From assembly GCA_946548895.1 (NCBI GenBank), contig CAMNQF010000014.1:1-64000 (forward strand): a stretch of 64,000 bases of DNA, read 5' to 3'. Below are positions 10,405-20,603 of the stretch, piece by piece (the first letter of the stretch is position 1; every line of letters begins with the position of its first letter). The notes below the pieces were generated by a model. That model had not been told where the DNA came from. It did not search any database and worked only from the letters and a program-made list of their open reading frames with translations. Source of the DNA: an uncultured bacterium (GTDB lineage: Bacteria; Bacillota; Clostridia; Oscillospirales; Oscillospiraceae). The position numbers and the translations under genes are program-made.

Positions 10405-11418
10405 TTACACTAAGTCCTTTCGTCTCCAGTGCCCATTCGCATCTTTTTGCAGTATCTCCCGGTTTGCAAATTTATCCGCAGTCTGGTCAAATTCCTCTTC
10501 CGTGATTCCTATTGTCCTGCAAAAATCGCGTTTGGCCAGCGGATCACAAATCCAGTCAGAATCCCGTATCATTTGTTCGGCCTGTTCCTTTGTCAGTGTG
10601 CCCTCTCTGACTAAACGGCAGGCAATATCTGATACCCGTTGAAAACCGAATTTTATGAATTTTGCCCATAGATGTATGATATATCCTTTACTATCAATCT
10701 GAGAATAGGAATCTGCGTTTCCCTGCCTTTGCCAATCATCAATAAAATCATCTAAAGTTTTAAAGCCGATTTCTTTTGCTTGGAAAAGTGAATCAGAAAT
10801 TGAGTATGGCCAAATCGACCCCATAAATATTACTTTCAATTCGTCATCACTAGCAGGATGGAATATTTCGCATTCTTCGCTTTCACCATACTCAAACGCC
10901 GAGTTTTCCCCCATAAACACAATTGGAATTTTAAACGCTCTCGCAATTTCCATTGGCTTTGAGTAAAGCTGCTGCTCAATCCATTTTAATGGATGAAATT
11001 CTTCTAAAAAGTCTTTCCTTGTTTCCTCAACAAAGGTCTGCGGTGCACAACGGAAATTAATCAGATCAATATTATAAGTCTTGACTAAATTATCTAAATT
11101 ATATTTTCCTGCTTCGGATGGGGTAAATTCATCGCACACATGGACCAATAGAGGCTTTTTTACCCCATGTACCTCTATCAGTCTTTTGACGATTGTGCAT
11201 GAATCCTTTCCTCCAGAAACCCCCACCACACATTCCCATGGCGCGTTTGGATTTCTGTGCTCTGCAATATAGTTTGTAAGCCACTCCTGCCTGGATTTCC
11301 AGTCGATCTTCTCTTTGTTGCGATTATTTAAGCACGCCAGACAAATTCCATTTTCATCCTTCAGATTTGGCCGTGTTCCTAAAATAAAACCGCATTTTTT
11401 GCAGCGTCTGATCTCCAT
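10405..11418 (-). CDS. N-acetyl sugar amidotransferase (PseA/WbpG-type)
   Basis: CKKCG...CLAC Zn-ribbon-like N-terminus, VVGVSGGKDSCTIVKRL PP-loop. Confidence 0.85.
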   Translation of the reverse strand: MEIRRCKKCGFILGTRPNLKDENGICLACLNNRNKEKIDWKSRQEWLTNYIAEHRNPNAPWECVVGVSGGKDSCTIVKRLIEVHGVKKPLLVHVCDEFTPSEAGKYNLDNLVKTYNIDLINFRCAPQTFVEETRKDFLEEFHPLKWIEQQLYSKPMEIARAFKIPIVFMGENSAFEYGESEECEIFHPASDDELKVIFMGSIWPYSISDSLFQAKEIGFKTLDDFIDDWQRQGNADSYSQIDSKGYIIHLWAKFIKFGFQRVSDIACRLVREGTLTKEQAEQMIRDSDWICDPLAKRDFCRTIGITEEEFDQTADKFANREILQKDANGHWRRKDLV

Positions 11419-11439
11419 TTCATTTCTGCCTTTCTTCTA

Positions 11440-12156
11440 TCAAAGTTTTCCTAACTTTTTCAAAAATGCATACTTCTGCTCTGCAAGCACCCAATCCGTT
11501 TCATTATCAATGTCCTGTACTTCCAATTCAGGCAGTTGCATCGCAACCGTATTGCGGCAGAACAAAGTCTTTTCCCGAAGCAGAGTATCAGAACGAATAA
11601 AGTAAAACTGTCCGCAATCGTGGTAAAGCGTTTCCAAGTCCTGAGAACGCACAGCTTCATTTTCCGGCCACATCATTTGCAACCGTCCTTCATGAATTGT
11701 CAGCCCCCGTAGTGGTGGGTAGGAAAAAGGCACCACCGGAATCAATGAATCTGACCTGCTGCTCTCCACCAAGGCAAATGCATTTTGCAGCTTTTTCCCT
11801 GTGACAAAGGGCGCTGTGGGGTAGATACAGCAGATATAAGAAAATTCTCGCGCCATTTGACGATAATTCTCAACTACCTCAAGGAGAACATCCACAGTAG
11901 CGGCATGATCGTTGGACGTTTCCGCACTTCTAAAAAACGGAACCGCGGCGCCATATCGTCTTGCAATCGACGCAATCTCATCATCATCGGTGGAAACCAT
12001 TACTTCATCAAACACCCCGCTGCTCCTTGCCGCTTCAATAGAATAGGCCATAATCGGCTTCCCATGAAATGCTTTGATGTTTTTGCGGGGAATCCGCTTG
12101 CTGCCGCCGCGTGCGGGAATTACCGCCAACTTCAGCGTTTTTCCATCAGAAACCAT
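11440..12156 (-). CDS. pseF: Pseudaminic acid cytidylyltransferase
   Basis: LAVIPARGGSKRIPRKNIKAFHGKPIMAYSIEAA; ends in YAFLKKLGKL. Confidence 0.92.
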   Translation of the reverse strand: MVSDGKTLKLAVIPARGGSKRIPRKNIKAFHGKPIMAYSIEAARSSGVFDEVMVSTDDDEIASIARRYGAAVPFFRSAETSNDHAATVDVLLEVVENYRQMAREFSYICCIYPTAPFVTGKKLQNAFALVESSRSDSLIPVVPFSYPPLRGLTIHEGRLQMMWPENEAVRSQDLETLYHDCGQFYFIRSDTLLREKTLFCRNTVAMQLPELEVQDIDNETDWVLAEQKYAFLKKLGKL

Positions 12157-12764
12157 GTGAAATCATCTCCAGGAAAATGTGAGTCACGATGATAGACAAA
12201 ACCATAATCGAGCAACAACAAATCAGGGAATCGGTCCAGTAGTTCCCCCGCAAAATCCCGCTTGAACAGTACAGATTTATTTCCGCGATACTCAACCTCC
12301 ACTGGTGAGGGATTATAATATTCACACACCATAATATAGTGTCTGCTGGAGTGATAGAGGGTGTCATAGGCCTTTGCCAAAAGCGCAGGGCCCTGATGAA
12401 TCAATACACCTTTCGTAAACACAAAGTCATATTGATACAAATGTTCACCCGCACAACGAAATGGCGCATCATAAATAGAGCTGTGAATTGCATTTACATA
12501 CGGCAGGGAAGCTAATTTTTCTGCCGCTTTTTGATTGATCTCTACCCCTGTCAGCATAGCCTGGGGCAAAAGCTGATGAAGCGCAACAAGATTAAGACCG
12601 ATATTCGCTCCAAGCTCGCACACCGAATCTATTTTTTGAGTCCGCTGCAGTATTCTGGCAAACAACGCAGTATTAGATGCAACCAACACCGGACTGTCGT
12701 TTCGTTCCACATAACGGTCTCCAAATTCGCCTGCCCAAAATTTTTCTTGCAAACTACCCTGCAT
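12132..12764 (-). CDS. Pseudaminic acid biosynthesis-associated methylase
   Basis: WAGEFGDRYVERNDS... SVCELGANIGLNLVALHQLLP (SAM-binding motif I); sits between pseF and pseB. Confidence 0.8.
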   Translation of the reverse strand: MQGSLQEKFWAGEFGDRYVERNDSPVLVASNTALFARILQRTQKIDSVCELGANIGLNLVALHQLLPQAMLTGVEINQKAAEKLASLPYVNAIHSSIYDAPFRCAGEHLYQYDFVFTKGVLIHQGPALLAKAYDTLYHSSRHYIMVCEYYNPSPVEVEYRGNKSVLFKRDFAGELLDRFPDLLLLDYGFVYHRDSHFPGDDFTWFLMEKR

Positions 12765-12809
12765 CCTGCGGCCCTCCTAAATTATACTCCATTTGCGTGT
12801 ATGGCCTCA

Positions 12810-13802
12810 TCAATGTTCTGTTACATCTTTTAACCGCGCTTCTATATCCGATACAGACAGCCACTGGTCATTTGTCCCAGATGAATATTCAAAACCACGC
12901 CGCACTAAGTTTCCGCCTGGTATGATCCGCTGTTCATCCCACCATGTCATGTGAGGATAAACGATGAAATGCTTATCGTACTCATATGTATGGAGCGAAT
13001 CTTCCTTGGTCACCATCACCTCATGGAGTTTTTCACCCTCCCGGATGCCAACCTCTTTCAGTGTGCAGCTCGGCAGGATTGCCTTAGCTAAATCGGTAAT
13101 CTTAAAGGATGGAATTTTTGCAATAAAAGTTTCTCCCCCTTTAGATTCTGACAGAGCTTTGATGACCAGCTGCACGCCTTGTTCCAGGCTGATCCAAAAC
13201 CGTGTCATCTCAAAATCAGTGATTGGAAGTTCAGTATGACCAGCTTCCACCAAGCTGCGGAAGAAGGGGATAACAGACCCCCGGCTCCCGGCCACATTCC
13301 CATAGCGCACAATGGCAAAACGGGTATCTTTGAAACCGGAATAGGAATTTGCCGCAATAAACAGCTTGTCCGATACCAGTTTTGTCCCGCCATACAGGTT
13401 AATCGGGTTGACCGCCTTGTCTGTGGACAGCGCTACCACCCGTTTGACGCCCATATCCAGCGCGGCCTCAATAACGTTCATTGCACCGCTGATATTAGTT
13501 TTAATAGCCTCATTGGGGTTGTACTCACAGGCTGGAACCTGCTTCATGGCCGCGGCGTGGATCACGTAATCCACGCCGTCAAACGCCCGACGCATCCGGG
13601 CCTGGTCACGCACATCCCCGATAAAATAGCGCATGACAGAGTCATACTTCATCAGCCGATTGCGCATATTAAACTGCTTAAACTCATCTCGGGAATAAAT
13701 GATGACCTTTTTCGGTTTATAGTGTTGCAGCACGTAATCCGCAAAATGGTTCCCAAAGGAACCGGTTCCTCCAGTAATCAATATTGTTTTGTCATTAAGC
13801 AT
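12810..13802 (-). CDS. pseB: UDP-N-acetylglucosamine 4,6-dehydratase (inverting)
   Basis: MLNDKTILITGGTGSFGNHFADYVL; extended-SDR features; HAAAMKQVPACEYNPNEAIKTNI. Confidence 0.93.
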   Translation of the reverse strand: MLNDKTILITGGTGSFGNHFADYVLQHYKPKKVIIYSRDEFKQFNMRNRLMKYDSVMRYFIGDVRDQARMRRAFDGVDYVIHAAAMKQVPACEYNPNEAIKTNISGAMNVIEAALDMGVKRVVALSTDKAVNPINLYGGTKLVSDKLFIAANSYSGFKDTRFAIVRYGNVAGSRGSVIPFFRSLVEAGHTELPITDFEMTRFWISLEQGVQLVIKALSESKGGETFIAKIPSFKITDLAKAILPSCTLKEVGIREGEKLHEVMVTKEDSLHTYEYDKHFIVYPHMTWWDEQRIIPGGNLVRRGFEYSSGTNDQWLSVSDIEARLKDVTEH

Positions 13803-13822
13803 TGGTGCCACTCCTCGCACTT

Positions 13823-14914
13823 CTAAAAATTAGTAAACTTACACACAGTCCCCCTAATCTCGGGATATTCATCTAGATATTCTTCAGTGTATACATCATG
13901 AAACATCCCTTTCAATCCAACGGGATTTACGGAAATAATCTCGGTATCGGGATAGTGGATAAATGCAAACCTTTTCACATTTTGATACCCGCTTACCCAT
14001 TGAGGAATTTGTATTTTCTCTTCAAAAATGTTCTGTATTTCTTTGTCATAATGTCCATTTGCCGAGCAGTCACAGCCAACCAGCAGCAATTTTTTCGGAT
14101 GGGTATACAGCGCAAAGTGAATCGCCCGGAAGATGATGGAGTTATAAGCCATCAGCGGATAATACGCGATGTCGGTATGCACCCCTGTGCCCGGCAAATC
14201 CATCATGGAAAAAAACCTGCGCCCGCCGTTTTCTTCCACAACGTACTCCGGGAACTGGTCCTTGGCGTCACAGTTCGGCGTCATCCCAAAAAACTTTACG
14301 AAGTCATAGTCCTTCAGCTTTTCGCACCACTCAGGCACATAGTGGGTCAAAAAATAATAATCCAGCGAGAGATCCTTTTTCAAAAAGCTTGAGTTTACTC
14401 CAATGTGGATGACATCCGGGATCTGCGTGTAGTACTGCAGGGTCGGCCCTGTCCCCACCACGGCAACGGTTTTACCCCTGTTGCACGCCCTAAACTCAGA
14501 AAACGCCGCCTTATGCGCGTCCCGGAGCTCATTGGCCAGGCATAGCTGCCCAAAGATCCTTGATGTCTGGGACTGCGCGATCTGATCCTCCATTTTGAGA
14601 AACGCGTTCATCATTTCCCATGTGATGAGCTGGAAGTTCTGGAATCCGGCGTTTCGGCAAACGGCTGTAATCTCCTCTATTGAGGTGAATGAGGTCACAA
14701 AAATCGTGGCGTCCGGCAAAAGCCTGGCCCATGTATGGATGCTGCGGATGGGCAGCCCCGTTTCCAGGAACGTCCCGCCGTCATCGGCGGTGATCCTGCT
14801 GTTGGTCACGCCATGCAGCCTGATCGCGGGGTCCTGGGCTAGGACCGGGATCATCCGCTTTCCGATGGTCCCGGTCCCAAACGCGATCAGATCCTTGCCG
14901 TAGATGTCAGGCAT
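13823..14914 (-). CDS. DUF115/Maf-like motility-associated protein (6-hydroxymethylpterin pyrophosphokinase MptE-like fold)
   Basis: GKTVAVVGTGPTLQYYTQIPDVIHIGVNSSFLKKDLSLDYYFLTHY pattern; pse/flagellin context. Confidence 0.6.
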   Translation of the reverse strand: MPDIYGKDLIAFGTGTIGKRMIPVLAQDPAIRLHGVTNSRITADDGGTFLETGLPIRSIHTWARLLPDATIFVTSFTSIEEITAVCRNAGFQNFQLITWEMMNAFLKMEDQIAQSQTSRIFGQLCLANELRDAHKAAFSEFRACNRGKTVAVVGTGPTLQYYTQIPDVIHIGVNSSFLKKDLSLDYYFLTHYVPEWCEKLKDYDFVKFFGMTPNCDAKDQFPEYVVEENGGRRFFSMMDLPGTGVHTDIAYYPLMAYNSIIFRAIHFALYTHPKKLLLVGCDCSANGHYDKEIQNIFEEKIQIPQWVSGYQNVKRFAFIHYPDTEIISVNPVGLKGMFHDVYTEEYLDEYPEIRGTVCKFTNF

Positions 14915-14988
14915 TGATTGCGGACTCAATCTCAACATTTCATGGCCCCCTATGCGGCGCGTTTTCAGGCTGTGAGCGTCTAATCTGT

Positions 14989-15546
14989 TCAGCCGAATTT
15001 ACCTTCCTTTTTCAACCGTTCGTAGTGCTCGATATCCCGGTATTTGAACGGCTTCGCGGGATGCCCGCCCGCAATGGCGCAGCGCGGGATATTCCCCGCC
15101 ACAACGCTCCCCGCCTGGATGATCGCGCCCTCGCCAATGTGGCTTCCGCCCAGCACGATCACCCGGTCGCCCAGCCAAACGTTATCCTCTATGACGATAT
15201 CCTTGTGGATATAGGTATCATCGTATGGGACCGCCTCGCCGTGGTCATAATTGTGGACCTCCGAGATCATCAGGCACTGCTGCCCAGAGTGGAAGTGGTC
15301 GCCGATTACCACCTTCCCGCCTCCCTTGATGTGCATCCCGTTGAAGCTCACATAATTGCCCAAATAGGTATTCCTGGCGATTTTCGACTTAGAATTCACG
15401 CCAAGCCCTACCCCGCAGGCCTTCACCCGCCTGCGTACCATCGCGGTCCAGTATCTGCGCTTGATCCAACGGGTGCCCGTGATGATCCAGTGCTTCAGCT
15501 TATTGGGCGAGTGCGTACCGCGATGAGTTTTGGCAGCGTCATCCAT
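14989..15546 (-). CDS. LbH acyltransferase (WcaF/MaaA-type)
   Basis: Hexapeptide repeats: DNVWLGDRVIVLGGSHIGEGAIIQAGSVVAGNIPRCAIAGGHPAKPFKYRD. Confidence 0.8.
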   Translation of the reverse strand: MDDAAKTHRGTHSPNKLKHWIITGTRWIKRRYWTAMVRRRVKACGVGLGVNSKSKIARNTYLGNYVSFNGMHIKGGGKVVIGDHFHSGQQCLMISEVHNYDHGEAVPYDDTYIHKDIVIEDNVWLGDRVIVLGGSHIGEGAIIQAGSVVAGNIPRCAIAGGHPAKPFKYRDIEHYERLKKEGKFG

Positions 15547-15597
15547 ACATATCCCTCACAACAGCTTTCGCGGCCTCCCGCATTTGGGGCGCCCGCT

Positions 15598-17574
15598 TTA
15601 CAGAGTTCCCAGCGCTTTTTTGAGCTGGAACAGCACCCGTTCCATCAGATCCCTCGGCCCGATGGTGATCCGCAGCCGGAGGGCCCCCATGTCCGTGAAC
15701 AGCCGGATCAGAATGTGGTTCTCCTCCATGTACGCCCGCACCTTCTCCGGGTCGGCGTAGTCCAGCTTGATAAATACAAAGTTGGTGTCGGACCGGAACG
15801 GTTTCACCCCCGGGATCTTTGCCAGCTCTTCAATGAACCAATCCCGGACTTCCATGTTCTTCGCCTTGACCTGCGCGTAGTATTCGCGGTCATCCAGCGC
15901 CGCGATGGCCATTTTCCGGCTGATTTTACTCTCCCTGTGCAGCGGGAGATCCACCCCAATGGCCCGCTTCAGCGGATAGCTGCACAGCCCGTACCCGATC
16001 CGAATGCCCGCCAGCCCGTACAGCTTGGAGAAGGTCCGGGAGATCACCACGTTGCTGTACTTCGTGATCATGCTCTTCTCAAACACGTTGCTGTCGTCCC
16101 CGTAGCCCCAGTAGGCCTCGTCGATCAAGATGACGGAGTCGGGATTCTGCTGGACCACATATTCAATATCCGCGTAGTCCACCGCGCAGCCTGTGGGCAT
16201 ATGGGGCGCGGTAATCACGATGATCCGGGGCGCGTGCTCTTTCGCCTTCGCCATCAGGTCATCCATATCGTACTTGTAGCTGTCCTCTCCCTCCCGGACC
16301 TGATACATGATGCACTGGGCAAATTTCGCGTCGGTCACGCTTTTGTAGTAGCTCCACGCCGGCACCGGGGCCAGCACCCGGTCCCCCTCGTTCAGCAGGA
16401 TGCTGAAGATGGACTTGATCACTTCCGCCGAGCCGTTGTGGATAAAGATATTGTTCTCCGGGATGGACAGCTCCTGGGACAGCCGCACCAGCAGCTCGTC
16501 CTTTCTGGACAGGTCGTACAGGTACAGGTCCTCCACCGTGATGCTTTTCAGCACTTCCAGGCACTTCGGAGACGGCTTGAACAGGTTCTCGTTCAGGTGC
16601 AGCCGGCCAAAGGAGGTCTCCGTAGGCACCGCGTGATAGGACTCCACCTGGGCGTATTTCGAGAACATCTTGATGACCTCGTTGGCGCCGTCCAGATTCT
16701 CCTCCATAAACGCCCCGAACTGGGGGTCGAAGGCCTTGAATTCCTCCAGGGTGTCGAACTCAAAAATGCTGTTCTCCGGCCGCTTCACCTGCCGCAGCCG
16801 CAAGTCCTGGATATGCGCGATGTGAAAGTCATCGGTCATCATGTTGCGCACACTCAGCTGATCCCACTCCCGGTTCATGATGGACACGAAGGTTTCGGAG
16901 TAGTCCCGGTTGTAGTAGGCGTCTCCGATGGTGTACCATGCCCGGTCCCCGCCGCGGTGCACCCCGGTGATACAGCCGTCCCCGTCAACGCCGGTAATGC
17001 AGTACTCGTCGCAGAACGCCTCCGAATACACGCTGGAGGTGTAGGGGGCGTACACATACTTGTGGAAAATGTTTTCCTCATAGTAGTTGTCGCAGCTCAG
17101 GATGTAGGAGTTGCCCATGTAATTTTGGGCCACATAGAGGGAGGACATATTGTTATACTTGTCGAAATCCTGATTCAGCAGGAGCTTGACGCCGTACTTG
17201 TCCCGCAAATACTCAAACTTCTCGTGCATATAGCCGGTGACGATGATGATGTTCTCCACCCCGGCCTCCTTCAGCTGCCGGATCTCGCGCTCGATCAGCA
17301 CCTCGCCCTTCACCCGGAACAGCCCCTTGGGCATCACGCTGGACAGGGGCATACACCGGGCGCTGAACCCGGCGGCCATGATAATGGCGTTATCCACCCG
17401 GAACTTCTCAATGGCGGTCAGGCCCAGCTCGGTGATTCCGTCATCGTCCAGCAGGCCCCCGGCCTTCAGCTCCGCCAGGGCCTGCCCGCCGCCCTTGGCC
17501 CCGCCGTCTTCCGCAAGCTGCCGGAGCAGCTCGAATTTTTCCTCGGTCATCTTTGATGTGCGATCCGTTTTCAT
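15598..17574 (-). CDS. Three-part protein: N-terminal helical/wHTH-like segment, LicC-like nucleotidyltransferase, class I/II (HisC-like) PLP aminotransferase
   Basis: NAIIMAAGFSARCMPLSSVMPKGLFRVKGEVLIEREIRQLKEAG (NTP transferase) and ILIDEAYWGYGDDSN...VVISRTFSKLYGLAGIRIGYGL (PLP Lys of fold-type I aminotransferase). Confidence 0.85.
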   Translation of the reverse strand: MKTDRTSKMTEEKFELLRQLAEDGGAKGGGQALAELKAGGLLDDDGITELGLTAIEKFRVDNAIIMAAGFSARCMPLSSVMPKGLFRVKGEVLIEREIRQLKEAGVENIIIVTGYMHEKFEYLRDKYGVKLLLNQDFDKYNNMSSLYVAQNYMGNSYILSCDNYYEENIFHKYVYAPYTSSVYSEAFCDEYCITGVDGDGCITGVHRGGDRAWYTIGDAYYNRDYSETFVSIMNREWDQLSVRNMMTDDFHIAHIQDLRLRQVKRPENSIFEFDTLEEFKAFDPQFGAFMEENLDGANEVIKMFSKYAQVESYHAVPTETSFGRLHLNENLFKPSPKCLEVLKSITVEDLYLYDLSRKDELLVRLSQELSIPENNIFIHNGSAEVIKSIFSILLNEGDRVLAPVPAWSYYKSVTDAKFAQCIMYQVREGEDSYKYDMDDLMAKAKEHAPRIIVITAPHMPTGCAVDYADIEYVVQQNPDSVILIDEAYWGYGDDSNVFEKSMITKYSNVVISRTFSKLYGLAGIRIGYGLCSYPLKRAIGVDLPLHRESKISRKMAIAALDDREYYAQVKAKNMEVRDWFIEELAKIPGVKPFRSDTNFVFIKLDYADPEKVRAYMEENHILIRLFTDMGALRLRITIGPRDLMERVLFQLKKALGTL

Positions 17575-17602
17575 CGTGTGAACCTCTTTTCGTAGCGTGG
17601 AT

Positions 17603-18859
17603 TCAGTCCCGCTGATAAATATCCCGGGTATAGAGCTTTTCCCTGACGTCCGCCAGGCAGCTGTCGTAGCGGTTGGCGATGATCACATCGCACCGCCGTT
17701 TGAATTCCTCCAGATCGTTCACGATCCGGCTTCCGAAAAAGGTGCCGCCGTCCGCCAGCGACGGCTCGTAGACGATCACCGTGGCCCCTTTGGCTTTGAT
17801 CCGTTTCATGACCCCCTGGATGCTGCTCTGCCGGAAGTTATCCGAGTTGGACTTCATGGTCAGCCGGTAGACCCCGATGGTGCAGGGCCGCTCCGCCTCC
17901 TGGGAATACTCCCCGTGGCTTCGGTAGCTGTAGTACCCGGCCTTGGCCAGCACCCGGTCCGCGATGAAATCCTTTCTCGTCCGATTGCTCTCCACGATGG
18001 CCCCAATCAGGTTTTCCGGCACGTCCGAGTAATTGGCCAGCAGCTGCTTGGTATCCTTGGGCAGGCAGTAGCCCCCATAGCCGAAGCTGGGATTGTTGTA
18101 CTGAGTGCCGATCCGCGGGTCCAGGCACACGCCGTCGATGATGGCCCGGGTGTCCAGCCCCTTTATCTCCGCGTAGGTGTCCAGCTCGTTGAAGTAGGAC
18201 ACCCGCAGGGCCAGGTAGGTATTGGCGAACAGCTTTACCGCCTCCGCCTCGGTAAAGCCCATAACCAGCGTGTCAACATTCTCTTTTTCCGCGCCCTCCC
18301 GAAGCAGCGCGGCGAAGCCGTGGGCAGCTTCCAGCAACCGCTCGTCTTCCAAGTCCGTGCCCACAATGATTCGGTTGGGGTACAGGTTGTCATACAGCGC
18401 CCTGGATTCCCGCAGGAACTCCGGGCTGAACAGGATGTTTTTGGACCCGGTTTTCTCCCGGAGCGACCGCGTATACCCCACCGGGACAGTGGATTTAATC
18501 ACAATAATGGCGTCAGGATTGCAGCCCAGCACCTGCCGTACCACAGTTTCCACCGCCGAGGTGTCAAAATAATTGGTCTCCCTGTCGTAATTGGTGGGTA
18601 CCGCCAGTACCACCAGGTCCGCGCCGGAGTACGCCTCCTCCGCGTTCAGCGTGGCGGTCAGGTCCAGCTCTTTTTCAGACAGGAACCGCTCGATCTCGCC
18701 GTCCCGGATGGGGGATTTGCGCTGGTTGATGAGACTGATTTTCTCAGGCACCACGTCAACGAGCCGCACCGGGTGGTGCTGGCTCAACAGCACCCCAATG
18801 GACAGGCCCACGTACCCGGCTCCGGCCACGGCGATCTTAGAAGGCTGAAATTGTCCCAT
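17603..18859 (-). CDS. Nucleotide-sugar dehydrogenase (UDP-glucose/GDP-mannose dehydrogenase family)
   Basis: [49 protein letters not shown] active-site Cys region. Confidence 0.92.
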   Translation of the reverse strand: MGQFQPSKIAVAGAGYVGLSIGVLLSQHHPVRLVDVVPEKISLINQRKSPIRDGEIERFLSEKELDLTATLNAEEAYSGADLVVLAVPTNYDRETNYFDTSAVETVVRQVLGCNPDAIIVIKSTVPVGYTRSLREKTGSKNILFSPEFLRESRALYDNLYPNRIIVGTDLEDERLLEAAHGFAALLREGAEKENVDTLVMGFTEAEAVKLFANTYLALRVSYFNELDTYAEIKGLDTRAIIDGVCLDPRIGTQYNNPSFGYGGYCLPKDTKQLLANYSDVPENLIGAIVESNRTRKDFIADRVLAKAGYYSYRSHGEYSQEAERPCTIGVYRLTMKSNSDNFRQSSIQGVMKRIKAKGATVIVYEPSLADGGTFFGSRIVNDLEEFKRRCDVIIANRYDSCLADVREKLYTRDIYQRD

Positions 18860-18880
18860 CTGCTTTCTCTCCCATCCGAT

Positions 18881-20083
18881 TCATAGCTCCAGGGGCGCTC
18901 TCCAGAGGACGCGTTCGTCCTCAATTCCCATTTCGGCCAGCTTTTGCCGGACGCCCTCCGCCGAAGCCCGGTCCGAAACGGCGAGGACAACAAAGTCATA
19001 CTCCGCGTCCCGCAGGCCCTCTACGGGGCCGACCTCCAGCCCCGCCCTTGCGTACTCCGCCCAGCCCTCATCCACCCACAGGGCAATTTGGCAGGCGTTC
19101 CACTTCAAAATCTGCCGCCGGTAGCCGCTCCCCAGCGGGCCCGCGCCGTACAGCGCGATCTTTTTCCCGTCCAGAAGGTTGACGAAAGGGAACACCGGGG
19201 TCTTGAGCTGCAGCTGCGCCTCCGACCGGAACCCCATCCTGGCCGGAGCGCGGGTGATGTCCTCCGCCGTTTTCAGCTGCACCTGGGGCAGGAGATACGC
19301 CCGGCGGGGGTCGCCCTCCAGCATCGCCTCCATCAACCCGTAGAACTCACAGGTGCTCTTTAAATGGCGGCAGTTTTTGTCTGCGGCGTGGGCGATGGAG
19401 CCCTCGCGCACCTGGTAATGGTAGCCGCAGATTTCCGTGATGAGCACCGACCTGCACTTCAGCATCACGCCGTAGATGATGGGGCGGTCGTTGGACACCG
19501 CCAGATCCACCTTGATCTCCTCCACCGTTTCCTTCACCAGCTCCGTTCGGAACAGCTTGTTCCACAGGTAGGCGGCGATCCCAGGCCTGATGTTCACCGA
19601 TCCTCCGGGCAGGGAAATATTAATCAGGTGCCGGAGCAAAAACTCCATATCTTTCGGGGTTTCGTACGCCCCGGGGCGGAACGTGTCATAACAGCGGCGC
19701 GTCCCGCCCTCCGACTCCCGCAACCACTGGGAGACGACCACGTCAAAATTGCCCCGGCACGCCATAAGCCGCTCATACAGGTCCAAATCTATATAGTCGT
19801 CCGGGTCCACGAAGCTCATATACGCCCCGGAGGCCAGCCGGATCCCGTTGCGCCGGGCGGCGGACGCCCCCCGGTTTTCCTGCGTAATCAGCTTGACCCG
19901 GGGATCCTGCCGGGCGTACTTTTCACAGATCTCCCCGGAGCCGTCCGTGGAGCCGTCGTCCACCAGAATAACCTCAAGGTTCTGATAGGTCTGCCCCAGG
20001 ATGCTCTGGATCGAGCGGTCCAGATAGGGCGCCACATTGTAAACCGGGACTACGATACTCAGCAAATCATGGCTCATGGGCAA
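18881..20083 (-). CDS. Glycosyltransferase family 2 with extra C-terminal domain
   Basis: LLSIVVPVYNVAPYLDRSIQSILGQTYQNLEVILVDDGSTDGSGEICEKYA; SFVDPDDYID. Confidence 0.9.
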   Translation of the reverse strand: MPMSHDLLSIVVPVYNVAPYLDRSIQSILGQTYQNLEVILVDDGSTDGSGEICEKYARQDPRVKLITQENRGASAARRNGIRLASGAYMSFVDPDDYIDLDLYERLMACRGNFDVVVSQWLRESEGGTRRCYDTFRPGAYETPKDMEFLLRHLINISLPGGSVNIRPGIAAYLWNKLFRTELVKETVEEIKVDLAVSNDRPIIYGVMLKCRSVLITEICGYHYQVREGSIAHAADKNCRHLKSTCEFYGLMEAMLEGDPRRAYLLPQVQLKTAEDITRAPARMGFRSEAQLQLKTPVFPFVNLLDGKKIALYGAGPLGSGYRRQILKWNACQIALWVDEGWAEYARAGLEVGPVEGLRDAEYDFVVLAVSDRASAEGVRQKLAEMGIEDERVLWRAPLEL

Positions 20084-20096
20084 TCCTCCCGGATGT

Positions 20097-20603
20097 TCAG
20101 CTCAAAAAAGCCGCTTCCAGCCGCTCCACGATGGCCTGGGGCGTTTCCAGCCCATCGTTTTCAATGATGAAGTCCGGCGTTTTCGGCTCCTCGCACAGCA
20201 GGTCCACCCCCACCACGTTCTTCGTCCCGGAGCTGTACAGCCCCTTCTGGTCCCGCTTGTACAGCGTCTCCCACTTCACCTTGATGTAGATTTCCACGTA
20301 ATTTTCAATGTGCTCCCGGGCCCATGCCCGCACATCGTCGTACATGGAGATGCTGCACAGCACCACGTCGATATTCTGGTTGGTCAGCAGCTCGGCCAGT
20401 TCAAAGTTGAAATACGCGCCGCTCCGGCGCTCCTCGGTGGTATAGCCGCTGACCACCGTGGACAGCCGCCGCAGCTGGTCCCCGTCCAGCAGCACCACGT
20501 TATTGTTCTTTTCCTTCATCCGCCGGTAAAACAGCGTTCCCAGTGTGGTTTTCCCTGCCCCAGCCAATCCGGTGAAAAAGTATACGGTTCCCTTTTTGCT
20601 CAT
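20097..20603 (-). CDS. CysC-like kinase (adenylyl-sulfate kinase family)
   Basis: From Met at 20603: MSKKGTVYFFTGLAGAGKTTLGTLFYRRMKEKNNNVVLLDGDQLRRL; Walker A GLAGAGKTT and LLDGDxLR as in APS kinases. Confidence 0.8.
   Translation of the reverse strand: MSKKGTVYFFTGLAGAGKTTLGTLFYRRMKEKNNNVVLLDGDQLRRLSTVVSGYTTEERRSGAYFNFELAELLTNQNIDVVLCSISMYDDVRAWAREHIENYVEIYIKVKWETLYKRDQKGLYSSGTKNVVGVDLLCEEPKTPDFIIENDGLETPQAIVERLEAAFLS

Noticed and set aside
14914-17556. 880-aa plus-strand ORF
   Set aside because: Antisense to the well-supported acyltransferase and NTP-transferase/aminotransferase genes; low-complexity V/H/P/R-rich composition typical of the complementary frame of GC-rich genes.
17597-18886. 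429-aa plus-strand ORF
   Set aside because: Complement of the nucleotide-sugar dehydrogenase, which has full family motifs.
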